DNA of 64,000 nucleotides from Andreesenia angusta (GTDB taxonomy: Bacteria > Bacillota > Clostridia > Tissierellales > Gottschalkiaceae), in contig NZ_MKIE01000003.1 in assembly GCF_001855385.1 (NCBI RefSeq), positions 186,001-250,000 of the forward strand, written 5' to 3'. A model generated the notes under the pieces. It was given only the letters and a program-made list of their open reading frames with translations. It did not search any database and had not been told where the DNA came from. A program made the position numbers and the translations under genes. Of this stretch, positions 8,486-17,861 are shown one piece after another. Position 1 is the first letter of the stretch; every line of letters starts with the position of its first letter.

Positions 8486-10591
8486 ATGATTACCTCGTTT
8501 AAAATGAAGTTGAAAAGGCTTAGAAACTACTTGGACAGAAGAGTGGCGACAAAGGGAAGAGTCAATCAGATAGCTTTCATGTCGATTCTAAGCGCCGTAC
8601 TCTTCACACTTGTACTTTTAGGCATGATGCCTGAGAGGATAGACGTAAGGGTTGGAGATATAGCCAAAGAAGAGATAAGGGCGACTAAAGAGATAGTAGA
8701 CGAAGTGACAACCGAGAAGTACAGGCTTGAGGCAATGGAGTCTGTAGAGCCTAGATACAGGATAGATGCCTCTATACAGATAAGAGTCAAAAACGACATA
8801 AGAAGGTTCTTTGAAACGCTTTCTAACGCTCAAAAAGAGCTGCCTGAAAATCGGGAAAGCGCTATAAAAATGATTTCAGAACAAGACTATGTGGGGCTTG
8901 AACCAAGCGAGCTGCAAGTTCTACTGGACAGCAGGCCGGAGCTTTTGCTGACGCTCGAAAGCAGTATATATGAAATAGTGAACCAAATCATGAACATAGG
9001 GGCTACACAGGAAGATATCGACTATTCGAAGGGCAATGTAGAGTCTACATTCGCCGGTATAGGAGAGCTTGACGACAGCCTCAAGAGGATAGGGCCTAAA
9101 ATAGTGAACGAAAAGATAGTGCCCAACAAGTTTCTAGACATAGAGACTACAAACAAGGAGAAGGAAAAAGCCGCCGAAGAGGTGGACCCTGTAGTCATAA
9201 AGGAAGGCGAGATAATAGTAAACAGAAACGAGATAGTCGACCAGCAGTCCTACGAACTCCTCAAGGAGTCGGGGCTGCTGAAAGAGGCCAGAAAGATAAA
9301 CTACGGGCTTATACTGGGTGCGATAATGATAACTGCGGCGATAGAGGTGGTTTTTGGCCTCTATATCTACTACTTCGAGAAGAAGGTCTACGAAGACAGA
9401 AAGCTGATGGTGGTAATATTCATAGTTGCAATACTTGTGCTGTTGGTGTCCAAGAGCTTGTCTGCTGTTTCAGGCTACTTAATGCCTGTGGCCACGTCAT
9501 CGATTCTGCTGGCCATACTTATAAACGCAAGGGTATCGCTGCTTGTGAACGTGCTTATAGGAGTTCTTCTCGGGATAACTGAGAGCTTAGATACATCTGT
9601 TATGACGATGGTGTTTATAGGAGGCATGATAGGGTCTTTTTCTTCCATAAACACACAGCAGAGGTCTAATATAATGACTATAGGAGTTGCTGTCGCCTTG
9701 TTCAATTTAATTTCGATAGCTGGATTTGGAATTGCAGGAGAAACAGAGATAAAACTGCTGCTTACGAGGATGGCCTACGGAACAGCGAATGGACTGCTTA
9801 GTGCAGTTCTAGCTATAGGCTCGATGCCTATCTGGGAGAATATATTCGGAGTGCTGACACCTATAAAGCTACTTGAGCTTATGAATCCCAATCAGCCGCT
9901 TCTCAAAAGGCTTTTGACAGAAGCACCGGGGACATACTACCACAGCATTCTTGTAGGAAATCTCAGCGAAAACGCAGCGGAAGCGGTTGGAGCCAGCTCC
10001 CTTTTGGTTAGGGCTGGATCTTACTACCATGACATAGGAAAGCTAAAAAGGCCGTATTTTTTCAAGGAAAACCAGATAGGTATGGAAAATCCGCATGACA
10101 AGATAAGTGCCAACATGAGTGCCGTGATAATCACAAATCATGCCAAAGACGGTCTAGAGGTGGCGGAGGACCAACCTCTTCCCAAGGAGATAAAGGACAT
10201 AATGCTAGAGCACCATGGGACTACACTTGTATCTTTCTTCTACCACAAGGCCATGAACGAAGAGGGAGTAAATCCGAACACCGTCATAGAGAGCAAGTTC
10301 AGGTACGGAGGACCTAGGCCGCAGTCGAAGGAGTCGGCAATAGTCATGCTTGCAGACTCGGTAGAGGCCGCAGTTAGGTCTATAAAAGAGCCGAGCAAAG
10401 AAAAGATAAGCAGGATGATCTGCAATATAGTTAAAGGCAAGATGGAAGACGGACAGCTTGATGAAAGCGGACTTACGCTAAAGGATATAAGCAATATAGA
10501 GAAATCTTTTGCAGACACGCTTCTAGGGATATACCACGAGAGAATTGAATATCCCAGTCTGGACATAGCTGAGATTAAGGAGGCAAAGTGA
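8486..10591 (+). CDS. pgpH: Membrane HD-domain phosphodiesterase (PgpH/YqfF type)
   Basis: 701-residue membrane protein of the 7TMR-HDED family; characterised members hydrolyse cyclic di-AMP. Layout: an N-terminal membrane segment (about 28-47), an extracytoplasmic domain (about 50-270), seven hydrophobic helices (about 273-465) and a cytoplasmic HD domain with HSILVGNLSENAAEAVGA and the metal-binding SYYHDIGK. The stop overlaps the ybeY ATG (ATGA). The nucleotide specificity is inferred from family, not visible. The gene order phoH-yqfF-ybeY-dgkA is conserved. Confidence 0.95.
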   Translation: MITSFKMKLKRLRNYLDRRVATKGRVNQIAFMSILSAVLFTLVLLGMMPERIDVRVGDIAKEEIRATKEIVDEVTTEKYRLEAMESVEPRYRIDASIQIRVKNDIRRFFETLSNAQKELPENRESAIKMISEQDYVGLEPSELQVLLDSRPELLLTLESSIYEIVNQIMNIGATQEDIDYSKGNVESTFAGIGELDDSLKRIGPKIVNEKIVPNKFLDIETTNKEKEKAAEEVDPVVIKEGEIIVNRNEIVDQQSYELLKESGLLKEARKINYGLILGAIMITAAIEVVFGLYIYYFEKKVYEDRKLMVVIFIVAILVLLVSKSLSAVSGYLMPVATSSILLAILINARVSLLVNVLIGVLLGITESLDTSVMTMVFIGGMIGSFSSINTQQRSNIMTIGVAVALFNLISIAGFGIAGETEIKLLLTRMAYGTANGLLSAVLAIGSMPIWENIFGVLTPIKLLELMNPNQPLLKRLLTEAPGTYYHSILVGNLSENAAEAVGASSLLVRAGSYYHDIGKLKRPYFFKENQIGMENPHDKISANMSAVIITNHAKDGLEVAEDQPLPKEIKDIMLEHHGTTLVSFFYHKAMNEEGVNPNTVIESKFRYGGPRPQSKESAIVMLADSVEAAVRSIKEPSKEKISRMICNIVKGKMEDGQLDESGLTLKDISNIEKSFADTLLGIYHERIEYPSLDIAEIKEAK

Positions 10592-11079
10592 TGAATATAT
10601 TTATAAACAACGAGCAAGACATAGTAGAGATACCAGAAGATATAAACGAGGCCATAGAGAGCGCTGTGAAAGCTGTGCTAGAGCAGGAAAAAGGAGAGAC
10701 AGGCTACGAGGTGAGCATAAGCTTTGTAGACGACGAGAGGATAAAAGAGCTGAACAGGATATACAGGGGCAAGGATGCGCCCACAGATGTACTTTCGTTT
10801 CCGCTTTATGAAGACGAGGAGATAGAAAGCCTTGAAAAAAGTCTTCACATGGACATAGAGGAGCTGCTGGGAGATGTGGTTATATCGGCTCAGACGGCAA
10901 AGCGCCAGGCCAAGTCATATGGACACAGCTTTAAAAGGGAGGTGGCCTACCTTGTAATCCATAGCATGCTTCATCTGCTAGGATACGACCACATGGAGGA
11001 AGATGACAAGCTTCTTATGAGGGGCAAGGAAAAAGAGGCTATTAAAAAAATAAAGATCTACAAGGATGGTTTGAACTAG
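10591..11079 (+). CDS. ybeY: Endoribonuclease YbeY
   Basis: Zinc-dependent enzyme needed for 16S rRNA 3' maturation and ribosome quality control. The C-terminal HSMLHLLGYDHMEEDD gives the H-x3-H-x5-H zinc site. An in-frame GTG lies at 10588, but ATG 10591 is better spaced from AAGGAGG (10577-10583) and overlaps the pgpH stop as ATGA, so it was chosen (162 aa). Confidence 0.96.
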   Translation: MNIFINNEQDIVEIPEDINEAIESAVKAVLEQEKGETGYEVSISFVDDERIKELNRIYRGKDAPTDVLSFPLYEDEEIESLEKSLHMDIEELLGDVVISAQTAKRQAKSYGHSFKREVAYLVIHSMLHLLGYDHMEEDDKLLMRGKEKEAIKKIKIYKDGLN

Positions 11080-11082
11080 AAA

Positions 11083-11781
11083 ATGAAGGGAAAAAGAATT
11101 ATAAACAGTTTCAACTACGCTGTAGCCGGGATTATACAGGCGCTTAAGACAGAACCTAATATGAAGATACATTTCATAGTGGCGTTCATAGTGCTATTTA
11201 TGAGTCTGTTTTTCAATTTCAACAGAATTGAAATGCTGATACTTTTCTTTACCATAACCATGGTCATAGTCTCTGAGATGCTAAATACGGCCATAGAGAA
11301 GGCGGTGGACTTGGTCACAAAAGAGTACCATCCCATAGCCAAAATAGTAAAGGACATAGCTGCAGGGGCGGTACTTATATCGTCTTTGAATGCAATAGTT
11401 GTGGGCTACCTGCTGTTTTTTGAGAGGATAAGCCTTTATCCAGGACTTCTAATAAACAGGCTCAGAAATTCGCCCATACACCTTACATTCATAAGCATAA
11501 TCCTGGTCATACTGCTGGTCGTATGGATAAAGACCAAGACGAAAACAGGAACTCCTTTTCAGGGGGGATTTGCCAGCGGACACTCTGCGATAGCGTTTTC
11601 TGTGGCTACTGCCATAGCGTTTATGACAGACAACGCTCTCATAATGACACTGGCGTACTTTCTAGCTGCACTTGTGGCAGAGAGCAGAGTGGAGAGCAAG
11701 ATTCACTATTTGAGGGAAGTTATAGTTGGTTCTGTGCTTGGCACCTTGATAACCATAGTAATATTTCAAGTCATAGGCTAG
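11083..11781 (+). CDS. dgkA: Undecaprenol/diacylglycerol kinase fused to a PAP2 phosphatase-like domain
   Basis: 232-residue membrane protein joining two enzymes of lipid-carrier metabolism. Residues 1-110 are a DgkA-type kinase, with the signature SEMLNTAIEKAVDL; in Gram-positives this family phosphorylates undecaprenol. Residues about 125-232 look like a PAP2 phosphatase: ASGHSAIAF matches motif 2 and SRVESKIHYLRE matches motif 3 except that its final Asp is Glu. Motif 1 (K-x6-RP) is not convincing. So kinase activity is likely, phosphatase activity uncertain. It starts 4 bases after ybeY with a weak ribosome-binding site, suggesting coupling. Confidence 0.9.
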   Translation: MKGKRIINSFNYAVAGIIQALKTEPNMKIHFIVAFIVLFMSLFFNFNRIEMLILFFTITMVIVSEMLNTAIEKAVDLVTKEYHPIAKIVKDIAAGAVLISSLNAIVVGYLLFFERISLYPGLLINRLRNSPIHLTFISIILVILLVVWIKTKTKTGTPFQGGFASGHSAIAFSVATAIAFMTDNALIMTLAYFLAALVAESRVESKIHYLREVIVGSVLGTLITIVIFQVIG

Positions 11782-11801
11782 ATAAAACGGAGGGATAAAA
11801 T

Positions 11802-13109
11802 TTGTCAACTACTGAGATATATGTTCGGGGACTTATACTTATAGCATTGCTTTTACTTTCGGCCCTGTTTTCGGGTTCGGAAACGGCTATAACGAGTATA
11901 ACTGTTTCCCAGATAAGAAAGTTTAAAGAAGAAGATGAAGAAGCTGCAAACATATTGAAGGAAATGAAAAAGAGCATAGGAGATATACTGGCGACTATAC
12001 TTATAGGAAATAACATTGTAAACATAGCCGCGACCTCTATTATGACAGAGATGAGCATAAGACTTACTGCCGGCAATGGGAATTCCACGCTTATAACGAC
12101 CGTTATAATGACGGTGCTTATACTTGTTGTAGGGGAGATAACTCCAAAGACTTATGCAACCCAAAATTCATTGAAAGTTGCAAAAGTTGTCTCTAAGCCA
12201 CTGGGCTTTCTTTCTTTTATAATGAAGCCTATACTGTTCGTACTCCAGAAGATAACGAATACGGCTGTCAGAATGCTTGGTGGAGAGGTAGGCACTTTTG
12301 CTTCCTTCGTGACGGAAGAAGACATCAGATCGCTTGTAGACGCTGGAGAAGAAGAAGGGGTGCTCAAGTATCAGGAAAAAGAGATGATACAGAATATATT
12401 TGACATAGACGACCTAGAAGTGGCAGAGGTTATGGTCCCTAGGATAGATGTAGTTGCTGTTTCAAGAGACACAGGCATAAAGGAAATACTTGAAGTTGCA
12501 ATAGAGCATGGATACTCCAGGATTCCGGTATATGAAGAGACTGTAGATAATATAATCGGAGTGCTCTATGCAAAAGATCTGCTCCCACTAGTGCTAGAGG
12601 ACATAGAGGACGGAAAAGACATAGAGGTGGTGAGCCTTATGAGAAAGACTCTGTTTGTGCCTGAGACTAAGAAGGTAAACCACCTTCTCAAGGAGCTACA
12701 GCAGAGCAAGATACACATGGCAATAGTCCTAGACGAGTACGGGGGGACAGAAGGCCTTGTGACTATAGAGGACATACTGGAGGAAATAGTCGGGGACATA
12801 TTCGATGAGTATGACAACGAGATAGACCTTGTAGAGAAGATAGGAAAAGACAAGTACAAAGTTCAGGGTGAGATATCGCTTGAAGAGGTGAACGAGATAT
12901 TTGAAAACGACTTGCCAGAGGAGGACTTTGACTCCATGGGAGGCTATGTCTTCAGCATGCTTGGAAGAGTGCCTATAGCCGGAGATATAGTCAAGTACAA
13001 GGAACTGGAAATAAAGGTTCTAGGCGTTCAAAACAGAAGGGTCACAGAGGTTGAGATAGTCAAGCTAGAGCAGGAGGCTTTAGAGGACGAGGAAAACGAG
13101 AAAAACTAA
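11802..13109 (+). CDS. Hemolysin-family CNNM/CorC transporter protein (HlyC/CorC)
   Basis: 435-residue membrane protein with an N-terminal DUF21/CNNM transmembrane domain (about 1-190), a tandem CBS pair (about 205-330, VMVPRIDVVAVS and IHMAIVLDEYGGTEGLVTIED) and a C-terminal CorC_HlyC domain (about 345-425). Members are linked to Mg2+ or Co2+ transport; 'hemolysin' is historical. The start is TTG 11802 behind GGAGGG (11789-11794). Substrate cannot be told from sequence. Confidence 0.93.
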   Translation: MSTTEIYVRGLILIALLLLSALFSGSETAITSITVSQIRKFKEEDEEAANILKEMKKSIGDILATILIGNNIVNIAATSIMTEMSIRLTAGNGNSTLITTVIMTVLILVVGEITPKTYATQNSLKVAKVVSKPLGFLSFIMKPILFVLQKITNTAVRMLGGEVGTFASFVTEEDIRSLVDAGEEEGVLKYQEKEMIQNIFDIDDLEVAEVMVPRIDVVAVSRDTGIKEILEVAIEHGYSRIPVYEETVDNIIGVLYAKDLLPLVLEDIEDGKDIEVVSLMRKTLFVPETKKVNHLLKELQQSKIHMAIVLDEYGGTEGLVTIEDILEEIVGDIFDEYDNEIDLVEKIGKDKYKVQGEISLEEVNEIFENDLPEEDFDSMGGYVFSMLGRVPIAGDIVKYKELEIKVLGVQNRRVTEVEIVKLEQEALEDEENEKN

Positions 13110-13116
13110 AGAGGAT

Positions 13117-13551
13117 GTGGACGAATTGGAAAAAAGCAAGATAGAGGAGCTGGTGAAAGCGGCCCTTAAAGCCAAAGAGTATTCGTATTCGCCTTACTCG
13201 AAGTTTGCAGTTGGAGCCGCAGTGCTTTCGGGCAGCGGAAAGATATACTCAGGGTGCAATATAGAATCTTCATCCTACGCACCTTCGCTTTGCGCAGAGA
13301 GAACTGCCATAGCAAAGGCTGTGTCAGAGGGTGAGAAGAGCATAGAAGCTGTAGCTGTAGTTGGAAGTTCCGACTACACCTTCCCATGCGGAGTATGCAG
13401 GCAGGTAATAAGGGAATTCGGGAAAGAGGCTACAGTCATAGTGGCCAACAGCCCAGAGGACTACAAAGTATTCAGTTTAGAAGAGCTACTTCCGCACAGT
13501 TTTGGACCGGAAGACTTAGAGCAGAGAAAGGTGAGTAAAAATGACATATAA
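13117..13551 (+). CDS. cdd: Cytidine deaminase
   Basis: Zn-dependent hydrolase turning cytidine and deoxycytidine into uridines in pyrimidine salvage. Shows the YSPYSKFAVGAAV start of the family, catalytic CAERTAIAKAVSEG and zinc pair CGVCRQVI. GTG 13117 overlaps the ribosome-binding site closely; TTG at 13126 (11 bases after GAGG) is an alternative start giving 141 aa. The 3' end overlaps era by 11 bases, the usual cdd-era pairing. Confidence 0.96.
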   Translation: MDELEKSKIEELVKAALKAKEYSYSPYSKFAVGAAVLSGSGKIYSGCNIESSSYAPSLCAERTAIAKAVSEGEKSIEAVAVVGSSDYTFPCGVCRQVIREFGKEATVIVANSPEDYKVFSLEELLPHSFGPEDLEQRKVSKNDI

Positions 13552-14428
13552 ATCGGGATTTGTAACTATAATAGGAAGGCCGAACGTAGGAAAGTCAACT
13601 CTTATGAACAGGCTGGTGGGAGAGAAGATAGCCATAATATCAGACAAGCCACAGACCACTAGAAACAGGATTCAGACAGTTTACACAGATGAAAACATGC
13701 AGGCCATATTCCTGGACACTCCAGGGATACACAAGCCTAAAAACAAGCTTGGAGACTACATGGTCAGCGTGTCTACAGAGACTCTAGGCGAGGTGGACCT
13801 TATACTTTGGCTGGTGGATGAAAGCGTGGAGATAGGGCCTGGTGACAAGTATATACTTGAGCAGATCCAGGATATAAAGACGCCTAAGATACTTGTGGTC
13901 AACAAGGTAGACAAGATACCTATAGACAAGATACAGGGTATAATAGACAGTTACAGCGAATTCGGTGTATTTGAAGACATAGTGGCCATATCTGCGACTA
14001 TGGGAAGCGGTGTTGAAGACCTTATGAAGAAGATAAGAGAGACGCTTCCGGAAGGGCCGCAGTACTTCCCTGAAGACACTCTTACAGACCAGCCTGAGAG
14101 GGTGATAGTCTCAGAGATAATAAGAGAGAAGGCGCTTCTCTACTTAGAAGACGAAGTTCCTCATGGGGTTGCCGTGGGCATCGAGTCCATGAAGAAGAGG
14201 CCGAAGAAAGACCTTGTAGATATAGACGCTGTAATCTACTGCGAGAGGGACTCACACAAGGGAATTATAATCGGAAAAGGCGGCAGAAAGCTAAAGGGCA
14301 TAGGGAAAAGTGCCAGAGAAGATATAGAGAGGCTTCTAGGTAGCCAGGTGAACCTCAAGGTATGGGTTAAAGTGGAGAAGAACTGGAGAGACAAGGAGAA
14401 ATTCATAAAGCAATTTGGATATATTTAG
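13541..14428 (+). CDS. era: GTPase Era
   Basis: Ribosome-assembly GTPase that binds the 3' end of 16S rRNA. 295 aa: G1 GRPNVGKST, G3 DTPGIHKPKN, G4 NKVDKI, then a C-terminal KH domain with IIIGKGGRKLKGIGK. ATG lies inside the 3' end of cdd. Functionally it fits with ybeY just upstream, both acting in 16S maturation. Confidence 0.98.
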   Translation: MTYKSGFVTIIGRPNVGKSTLMNRLVGEKIAIISDKPQTTRNRIQTVYTDENMQAIFLDTPGIHKPKNKLGDYMVSVSTETLGEVDLILWLVDESVEIGPGDKYILEQIQDIKTPKILVVNKVDKIPIDKIQGIIDSYSEFGVFEDIVAISATMGSGVEDLMKKIRETLPEGPQYFPEDTLTDQPERVIVSEIIREKALLYLEDEVPHGVAVGIESMKKRPKKDLVDIDAVIYCERDSHKGIIIGKGGRKLKGIGKSAREDIERLLGSQVNLKVWVKVEKNWRDKEKFIKQFGYI

Positions 14429-14444
14429 AGAGTAGAGGGTGTAG

Positions 14445-15194
14445 ATGCACAATTCTTATGAAGGCATAGTTTTAAAGAGCATAAACTACAGCGAGAGCGA
14501 CAAGATAGTCCATATCTTCACCAAAGAGATAGGAAAGATCAGCTGCATAGCCAAAGGTGTCAGAAAGTCTAAGAAGAGGGATGTGAACGTAGACCTCTTT
14601 ACGCATAGCTACTTCCAGATATACAAGGGAAGAGGGCTGTACGGGGTGAATCAGTCAGAGCGGATCGACTCCAACTTCGAGATAAGAGAGAATATAGAGA
14701 AGCTTTCATACGCTTCGCTAGTTGCAGAGATAGCAGACTGCGGACTTCCCGAGGAAGAGGACAATGAAAAAGTGTTTGAACTCTTGGCGAAGACACTCAA
14801 GCTGTTTGGCGAAGGCAGTGTAGACCCCAGAAGACTACTCGTGTCGTACGAGCTGAAGTTTATAAGTTTTATAGGTTACAAGCCGGAGCTAAAGAGATGT
14901 GCAGGCTGCGGAAGCGAGGAACTTTCAAATATATGCAGGTTCAGCAATGATGCTGGAGGTGTTTTATGCGACAGCTGCAGGGGTATAGATAAATATTCGA
15001 AGCATATAAGTAACTCAGAGCACAGAGCCATGTACATGCTGCTTTACTCCAGGTACGAAGAGCTGAAAGAGCTAGAAATAGACGAAAAAGAGCTCTCCAA
15101 GGTACAGGAGATAGTGCACAGCTATATAAAGCATCATATGGAAAGGAGCAATTTCAAGTCGCTAGAGCTTCTTAGGGAACTAAAACTAATTTAA
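14445..15194 (+). CDS. recO: DNA repair protein RecO
   Basis: Recombination mediator that loads RecA onto SSB-coated gaps with RecR and RecF. 249 aa with N-terminal OB fold (EGIVLKSINYSESDKIVHIF) and a zinc-ribbon-like cluster in the C-terminal half (CAGCGSEEL plus CDSC). ATG follows AGAGGGTG. It lies 16 bases after era, a common pairing. Confidence 0.96.
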   Translation: MHNSYEGIVLKSINYSESDKIVHIFTKEIGKISCIAKGVRKSKKRDVNVDLFTHSYFQIYKGRGLYGVNQSERIDSNFEIRENIEKLSYASLVAEIADCGLPEEEDNEKVFELLAKTLKLFGEGSVDPRRLLVSYELKFISFIGYKPELKRCAGCGSEELSNICRFSNDAGGVLCDSCRGIDKYSKHISNSEHRAMYMLLYSRYEELKELEIDEKELSKVQEIVHSYIKHHMERSNFKSLELLRELKLI

Positions 15195-15207
15195 GGGAGT
15201 GTTTAAA

Positions 15208-15645
15208 ATGGTAGTTACACTAGAGAAGATAGACCTTGTAAGAGAGAGAACAGGTATTAGCTATGCGGAGGCGAACGAGCTGCTGGAGAAACACGATGGA
15301 GATGTAGTGAAGGCCATAATGGAGGCCGAGGAGTCTGCGAAGATAGAAAACTCAGGGATAACCTCTAAGGGAGACGAGATACTTCAAAAGATAAAAGAAC
15401 TCATAAAAGAGGGAAATGTCACAAAGATAAGCGTTAAAAAAGACGGGGAAGTCATAATGAACATACCTGTAAACGCAGGAGCTATAGGTGTCATAATATC
15501 GCCTTTTCTAGGGGCGGTTGGGCTTACTGCGGCACTTGTTTCGAAGTGCAAGATAGAGGTGACTAAGGCCGATGGTGAGATTATAACTGTAAGCGAAATG
15601 GCGGAAAAGACAGCTCAGAAAGTCAAAGACAGCATAAAGAAATAA
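15208..15645 (+). CDS. DUF4342-like protein with UBA-type N-terminus
   Basis: 145-residue protein. Residues about 1-45 resemble a UBA/NAC-type helical bundle (RERTGISYAEANELLEKHDGDVVKAI), and the rest matches my memory of DUF4342 (VKKDGEVIMNIPVNAGAIG, then a hydrophobic glycine-rich hairpin LGAVGLTAALVSKCKIEV). Function unknown. ATG 15208 is 8 bases after GGGAG and preferred over GTG 15199, which overlaps that site. Co-directional with recO, 13 bases apart. Confidence 0.8.
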   Translation: MVVTLEKIDLVRERTGISYAEANELLEKHDGDVVKAIMEAEESAKIENSGITSKGDEILQKIKELIKEGNVTKISVKKDGEVIMNIPVNAGAIGVIISPFLGAVGLTAALVSKCKIEVTKADGEIITVSEMAEKTAQKVKDSIKK

Positions 15646-15665
15646 GAGCGCATACGGCGAGAATA

Positions 15666-15694
15666 TTGACAAATACACATGTATTTGCTAAATT
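15666..15694 (+). promoter_or_regulatory. Sigma-A promoter for glyS
   Basis: Perfect -35 TTGACA at 15666-15671 with a 17-base spacer to TAAATT at 15689-15694 (4/6). The spacer region holds a short palindrome (AAATAC/GTATTT) that could be an operator. Predicts a roughly 90-base leader before glyS. Confidence 0.65.
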
Positions 15695-15714
15695 ATGATT
15701 AGAATGTTGATATT

Positions 15715-15767
15715 ACGGACCGGGGAAGTGATCTTTCATCCCTCTAGGGAGGACAGGTTGCTTTTTT
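15715..15767 (+). promoter_or_regulatory. Structured 5' leader of glyS, possible attenuator
   Basis: GACC (15718-15721) can pair with GGTT (15756-15759) around an inner hairpin formed by GGGG (15722-15725) and CCCT, with GTGA/TCAT above it; six T bases (15762-15767) follow. This looks like a compact attenuator before the glyS ribosome-binding site. I could not find the AGGGTGGNACCGCG element of a T-box, and the region is too short for one. Pairing was done by eye. Confidence 0.4.
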
Positions 15768-15790
15768 GCGTTTAAGAGGAGGAATAGTTT

Positions 15791-17182
15791 TTGGAAAATT
15801 ACAAGACAATGGACAAAATCGTTTCAGTCTGCAAAGATAGAGGATTCGTGTTTCCAGGCTCAGAGATATACGGAGGGCTTGCAAACACTTGGGACTACGG
15901 TCCGCTAGGAGTTGAAGTAAAGAACAATATAAAAAAAGCTTGGTGGAAGAAGTTTATACAGGAGCCTAGATACAACGTAGGGCTGGACTCAGCCATACTT
16001 ATGAACCCTAGGGTTTGGGAAGCTTCGGGCCATATAGGCGGATTCAGCGACCCTCTTATGGACTGCAAGAAGTGCAAGGCCAGATTCAGAGCCGACCACC
16101 TTATAGAGGACTATATGTCTAAAAATGGTATAGAGCCGGAGGCTGTAGACAGCTGGACAAACGAGGAGATGGAGTCCTACATCGGGGAGAAGAACATAGT
16201 CTGCCCAGAGTGTGGCGAGTTTGAATACACAAATATAAGACAGTTCAACCTTATGTTCAAGACGTTCCAAGGTGTTACAGAGGACTCTAAGGCTGAGATA
16301 TACCTAAGACCAGAGACGGCACAGGGTATATTTACTAACTTCAAGCATATAGCCAGGACTTCTAGAAAGAAAATGCCTTTCGGAATAGGGCAGATAGGAA
16401 AGTCTTTCAGAAATGAGATAACTCCTGGAAACTTCATATTCAGAACTAGAGAGTTCGAGCAGATGGAGCTGGAGTTCTTCTGCAAGCCTGGAGAGGACAT
16501 GGAGTGGTTTGGCTACTGGAGAGAATACTGCAAAAACTGGCTGCTGAACCTAGGGATAGCTGAAGAGAGCATAAGACTTAGAGATCACGACGAAGAAGAG
16601 CTTTCGCACTACAGCAACGCCACTACAGACATAGAGTACAGATTCCCGTTCGGATGGGGAGAGCTTTGGGGAATAGCAGACAGAACAGACTACGACTTAA
16701 AGCAGCACCAAGAGGTGTCTGGCGAGAACCTTCTCTACACAGACCCTTTAACTAACGAGAAATATCTTCCTTACTGCATAGAGCCTTCGGTAGGAGTGGA
16801 CAGGGTTATGCTTGCATTCCTCACAGAGGCTTATACAGAGGAAGTGCTAGAGGACGGCTCAGAGAGAGCTCTTATGAAGTTCCATCCAGCACTTGCACCG
16901 TTTAAGGCCGCTGTCTTCCCGCTTGTGAAAAAGCTAGGAGACGACGCCATGAAGGTATACGAGAGTCTTACAGAGAAGTTTATGGTCGACTACGACGAGG
17001 CCGGAACTATAGGCAAGAGGTATAGAAGGCATGACGAAATAGGCACGCCGCTGTGCATAACTTTTGACTACGACTCGCTAGAGGACGGTTGCGTAACTGT
17101 CAGAGACAGAGACACTATGGAGCAGACGAGAGTTAAGATAGAGGATTTAGAGAAGCTTATAGAGGAAAAGCTGAAGTTCTAG
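15791..17182 (+). CDS. glyS: Glycyl-tRNA synthetase (single-chain, dimeric type)
   Basis: Class II synthetase charging tRNA-Gly. The 463-residue protein is the alpha2 type, not the alpha/beta tetramer: it has the N-terminal [20 protein letters not shown], motif 2 [21 protein letters not shown], motif 3 [11 protein letters not shown] and a C-terminal anticodon-binding domain ([11 protein letters not shown] onward). Cysteine pairs (CKKC, CPEC) suggest a zinc-binding insertion. TTG 15791 is 8 bases after AGAGGAGG (15775-15782). Confidence 0.97.
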   Translation: MENYKTMDKIVSVCKDRGFVFPGSEIYGGLANTWDYGPLGVEVKNNIKKAWWKKFIQEPRYNVGLDSAILMNPRVWEASGHIGGFSDPLMDCKKCKARFRADHLIEDYMSKNGIEPEAVDSWTNEEMESYIGEKNIVCPECGEFEYTNIRQFNLMFKTFQGVTEDSKAEIYLRPETAQGIFTNFKHIARTSRKKMPFGIGQIGKSFRNEITPGNFIFRTREFEQMELEFFCKPGEDMEWFGYWREYCKNWLLNLGIAEESIRLRDHDEEELSHYSNATTDIEYRFPFGWGELWGIADRTDYDLKQHQEVSGENLLYTDPLTNEKYLPYCIEPSVGVDRVMLAFLTEAYTEEVLEDGSERALMKFHPALAPFKAAVFPLVKKLGDDAMKVYESLTEKFMVDYDEAGTIGKRYRRHDEIGTPLCITFDYDSLEDGCVTVRDRDTMEQTRVKIEDLEKLIEEKLKF

Positions 17183-17204
17183 TTATCTACTGTAGAGCAA
17201 AGGG

Positions 17205-17849
17205 GTGAGTTTTATAAAACTTACGGATAGGCAGGAAAAGATAATAGATATAGTCAAAGAAGGCCAGCCCATTACGGGGGAAGACATAGCCGGAAAATTG
17301 GACCTGACGAGAGCCACTTTAAGACCTGATCTATCTATACTCACTATGATAGGAGTACTAGAGGCCAGGCCTAAAGTGGGATACTTCTACAGTGGCAAGC
17401 AGATGGAAGACGATTTTTCCGAAAAGATAAAAGAACTCAAGATATCTGAGATAAAGTCGGTCCCAGTAGTGGTGAGCGAAGAGACCACAGTGTACGACGC
17501 TATAGTCAACATGTTTCTAGAAAATGTGGGCTCCATCTACGTGGTGTCAGAGGGAGGCATACTGGTCGGGGTAGTCTCGAGAAAGGACTTTTTAAAGAAC
17601 ACCATTGGCGGGCTGGATATAAACAAAATACCTGTAGGCATGATTATGACCAGAATGCCCAATATAGTGACGGTATTCCCGGAAGAGAACCTTCTAGATG
17701 CAGCTGTCAAGATAATAGACCATGAGATAGACAGCGTTCCTGTTGTGGAGGAGGTTCAGCAAGAGGAGATCAAGCAGTACAGGGTAATAGGAAAGATATC
17801 CAAAACGACTATAGCTAGAGCTTTTGTAGAGCTGTTTAAAAACATATAG
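17205..17849 (+). CDS. ccpN: CcpN-like transcriptional repressor with CBS pair
   Basis: 214-residue regulator: N-terminal winged helix (LTDRQEKIIDIVKEGQPITG, then the recognition helix LTRATLRPDLSILTM) and two CBS domains (about 85-205) that probably sense adenine nucleotides. In Bacillus, CcpN represses gluconeogenic genes (gapB, pckA). GTG 17205 lies unusually close to its purine-rich site, but the family alignment supports it. It is followed 12 bases later by the PPDK regulator, as in Bacillus ccpN-yqfL. Confidence 0.9.
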   Translation: MSFIKLTDRQEKIIDIVKEGQPITGEDIAGKLDLTRATLRPDLSILTMIGVLEARPKVGYFYSGKQMEDDFSEKIKELKISEIKSVPVVVSEETTVYDAIVNMFLENVGSIYVVSEGGILVGVVSRKDFLKNTIGGLDINKIPVGMIMTRMPNIVTVFPEENLLDAAVKIIDHEIDSVPVVEEVQQEEIKQYRVIGKISKTTIARAFVELFKNI

Positions 17850-17861
17850 GGGGTAGAAGTC

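Noticed and set aside
15646..15790. T-box riboswitch before glyS
   Set aside because: The gap is about 145 bases and I could not find the conserved antiterminator sequence or Stem I motifs; a compact unassigned leader is a safer call.
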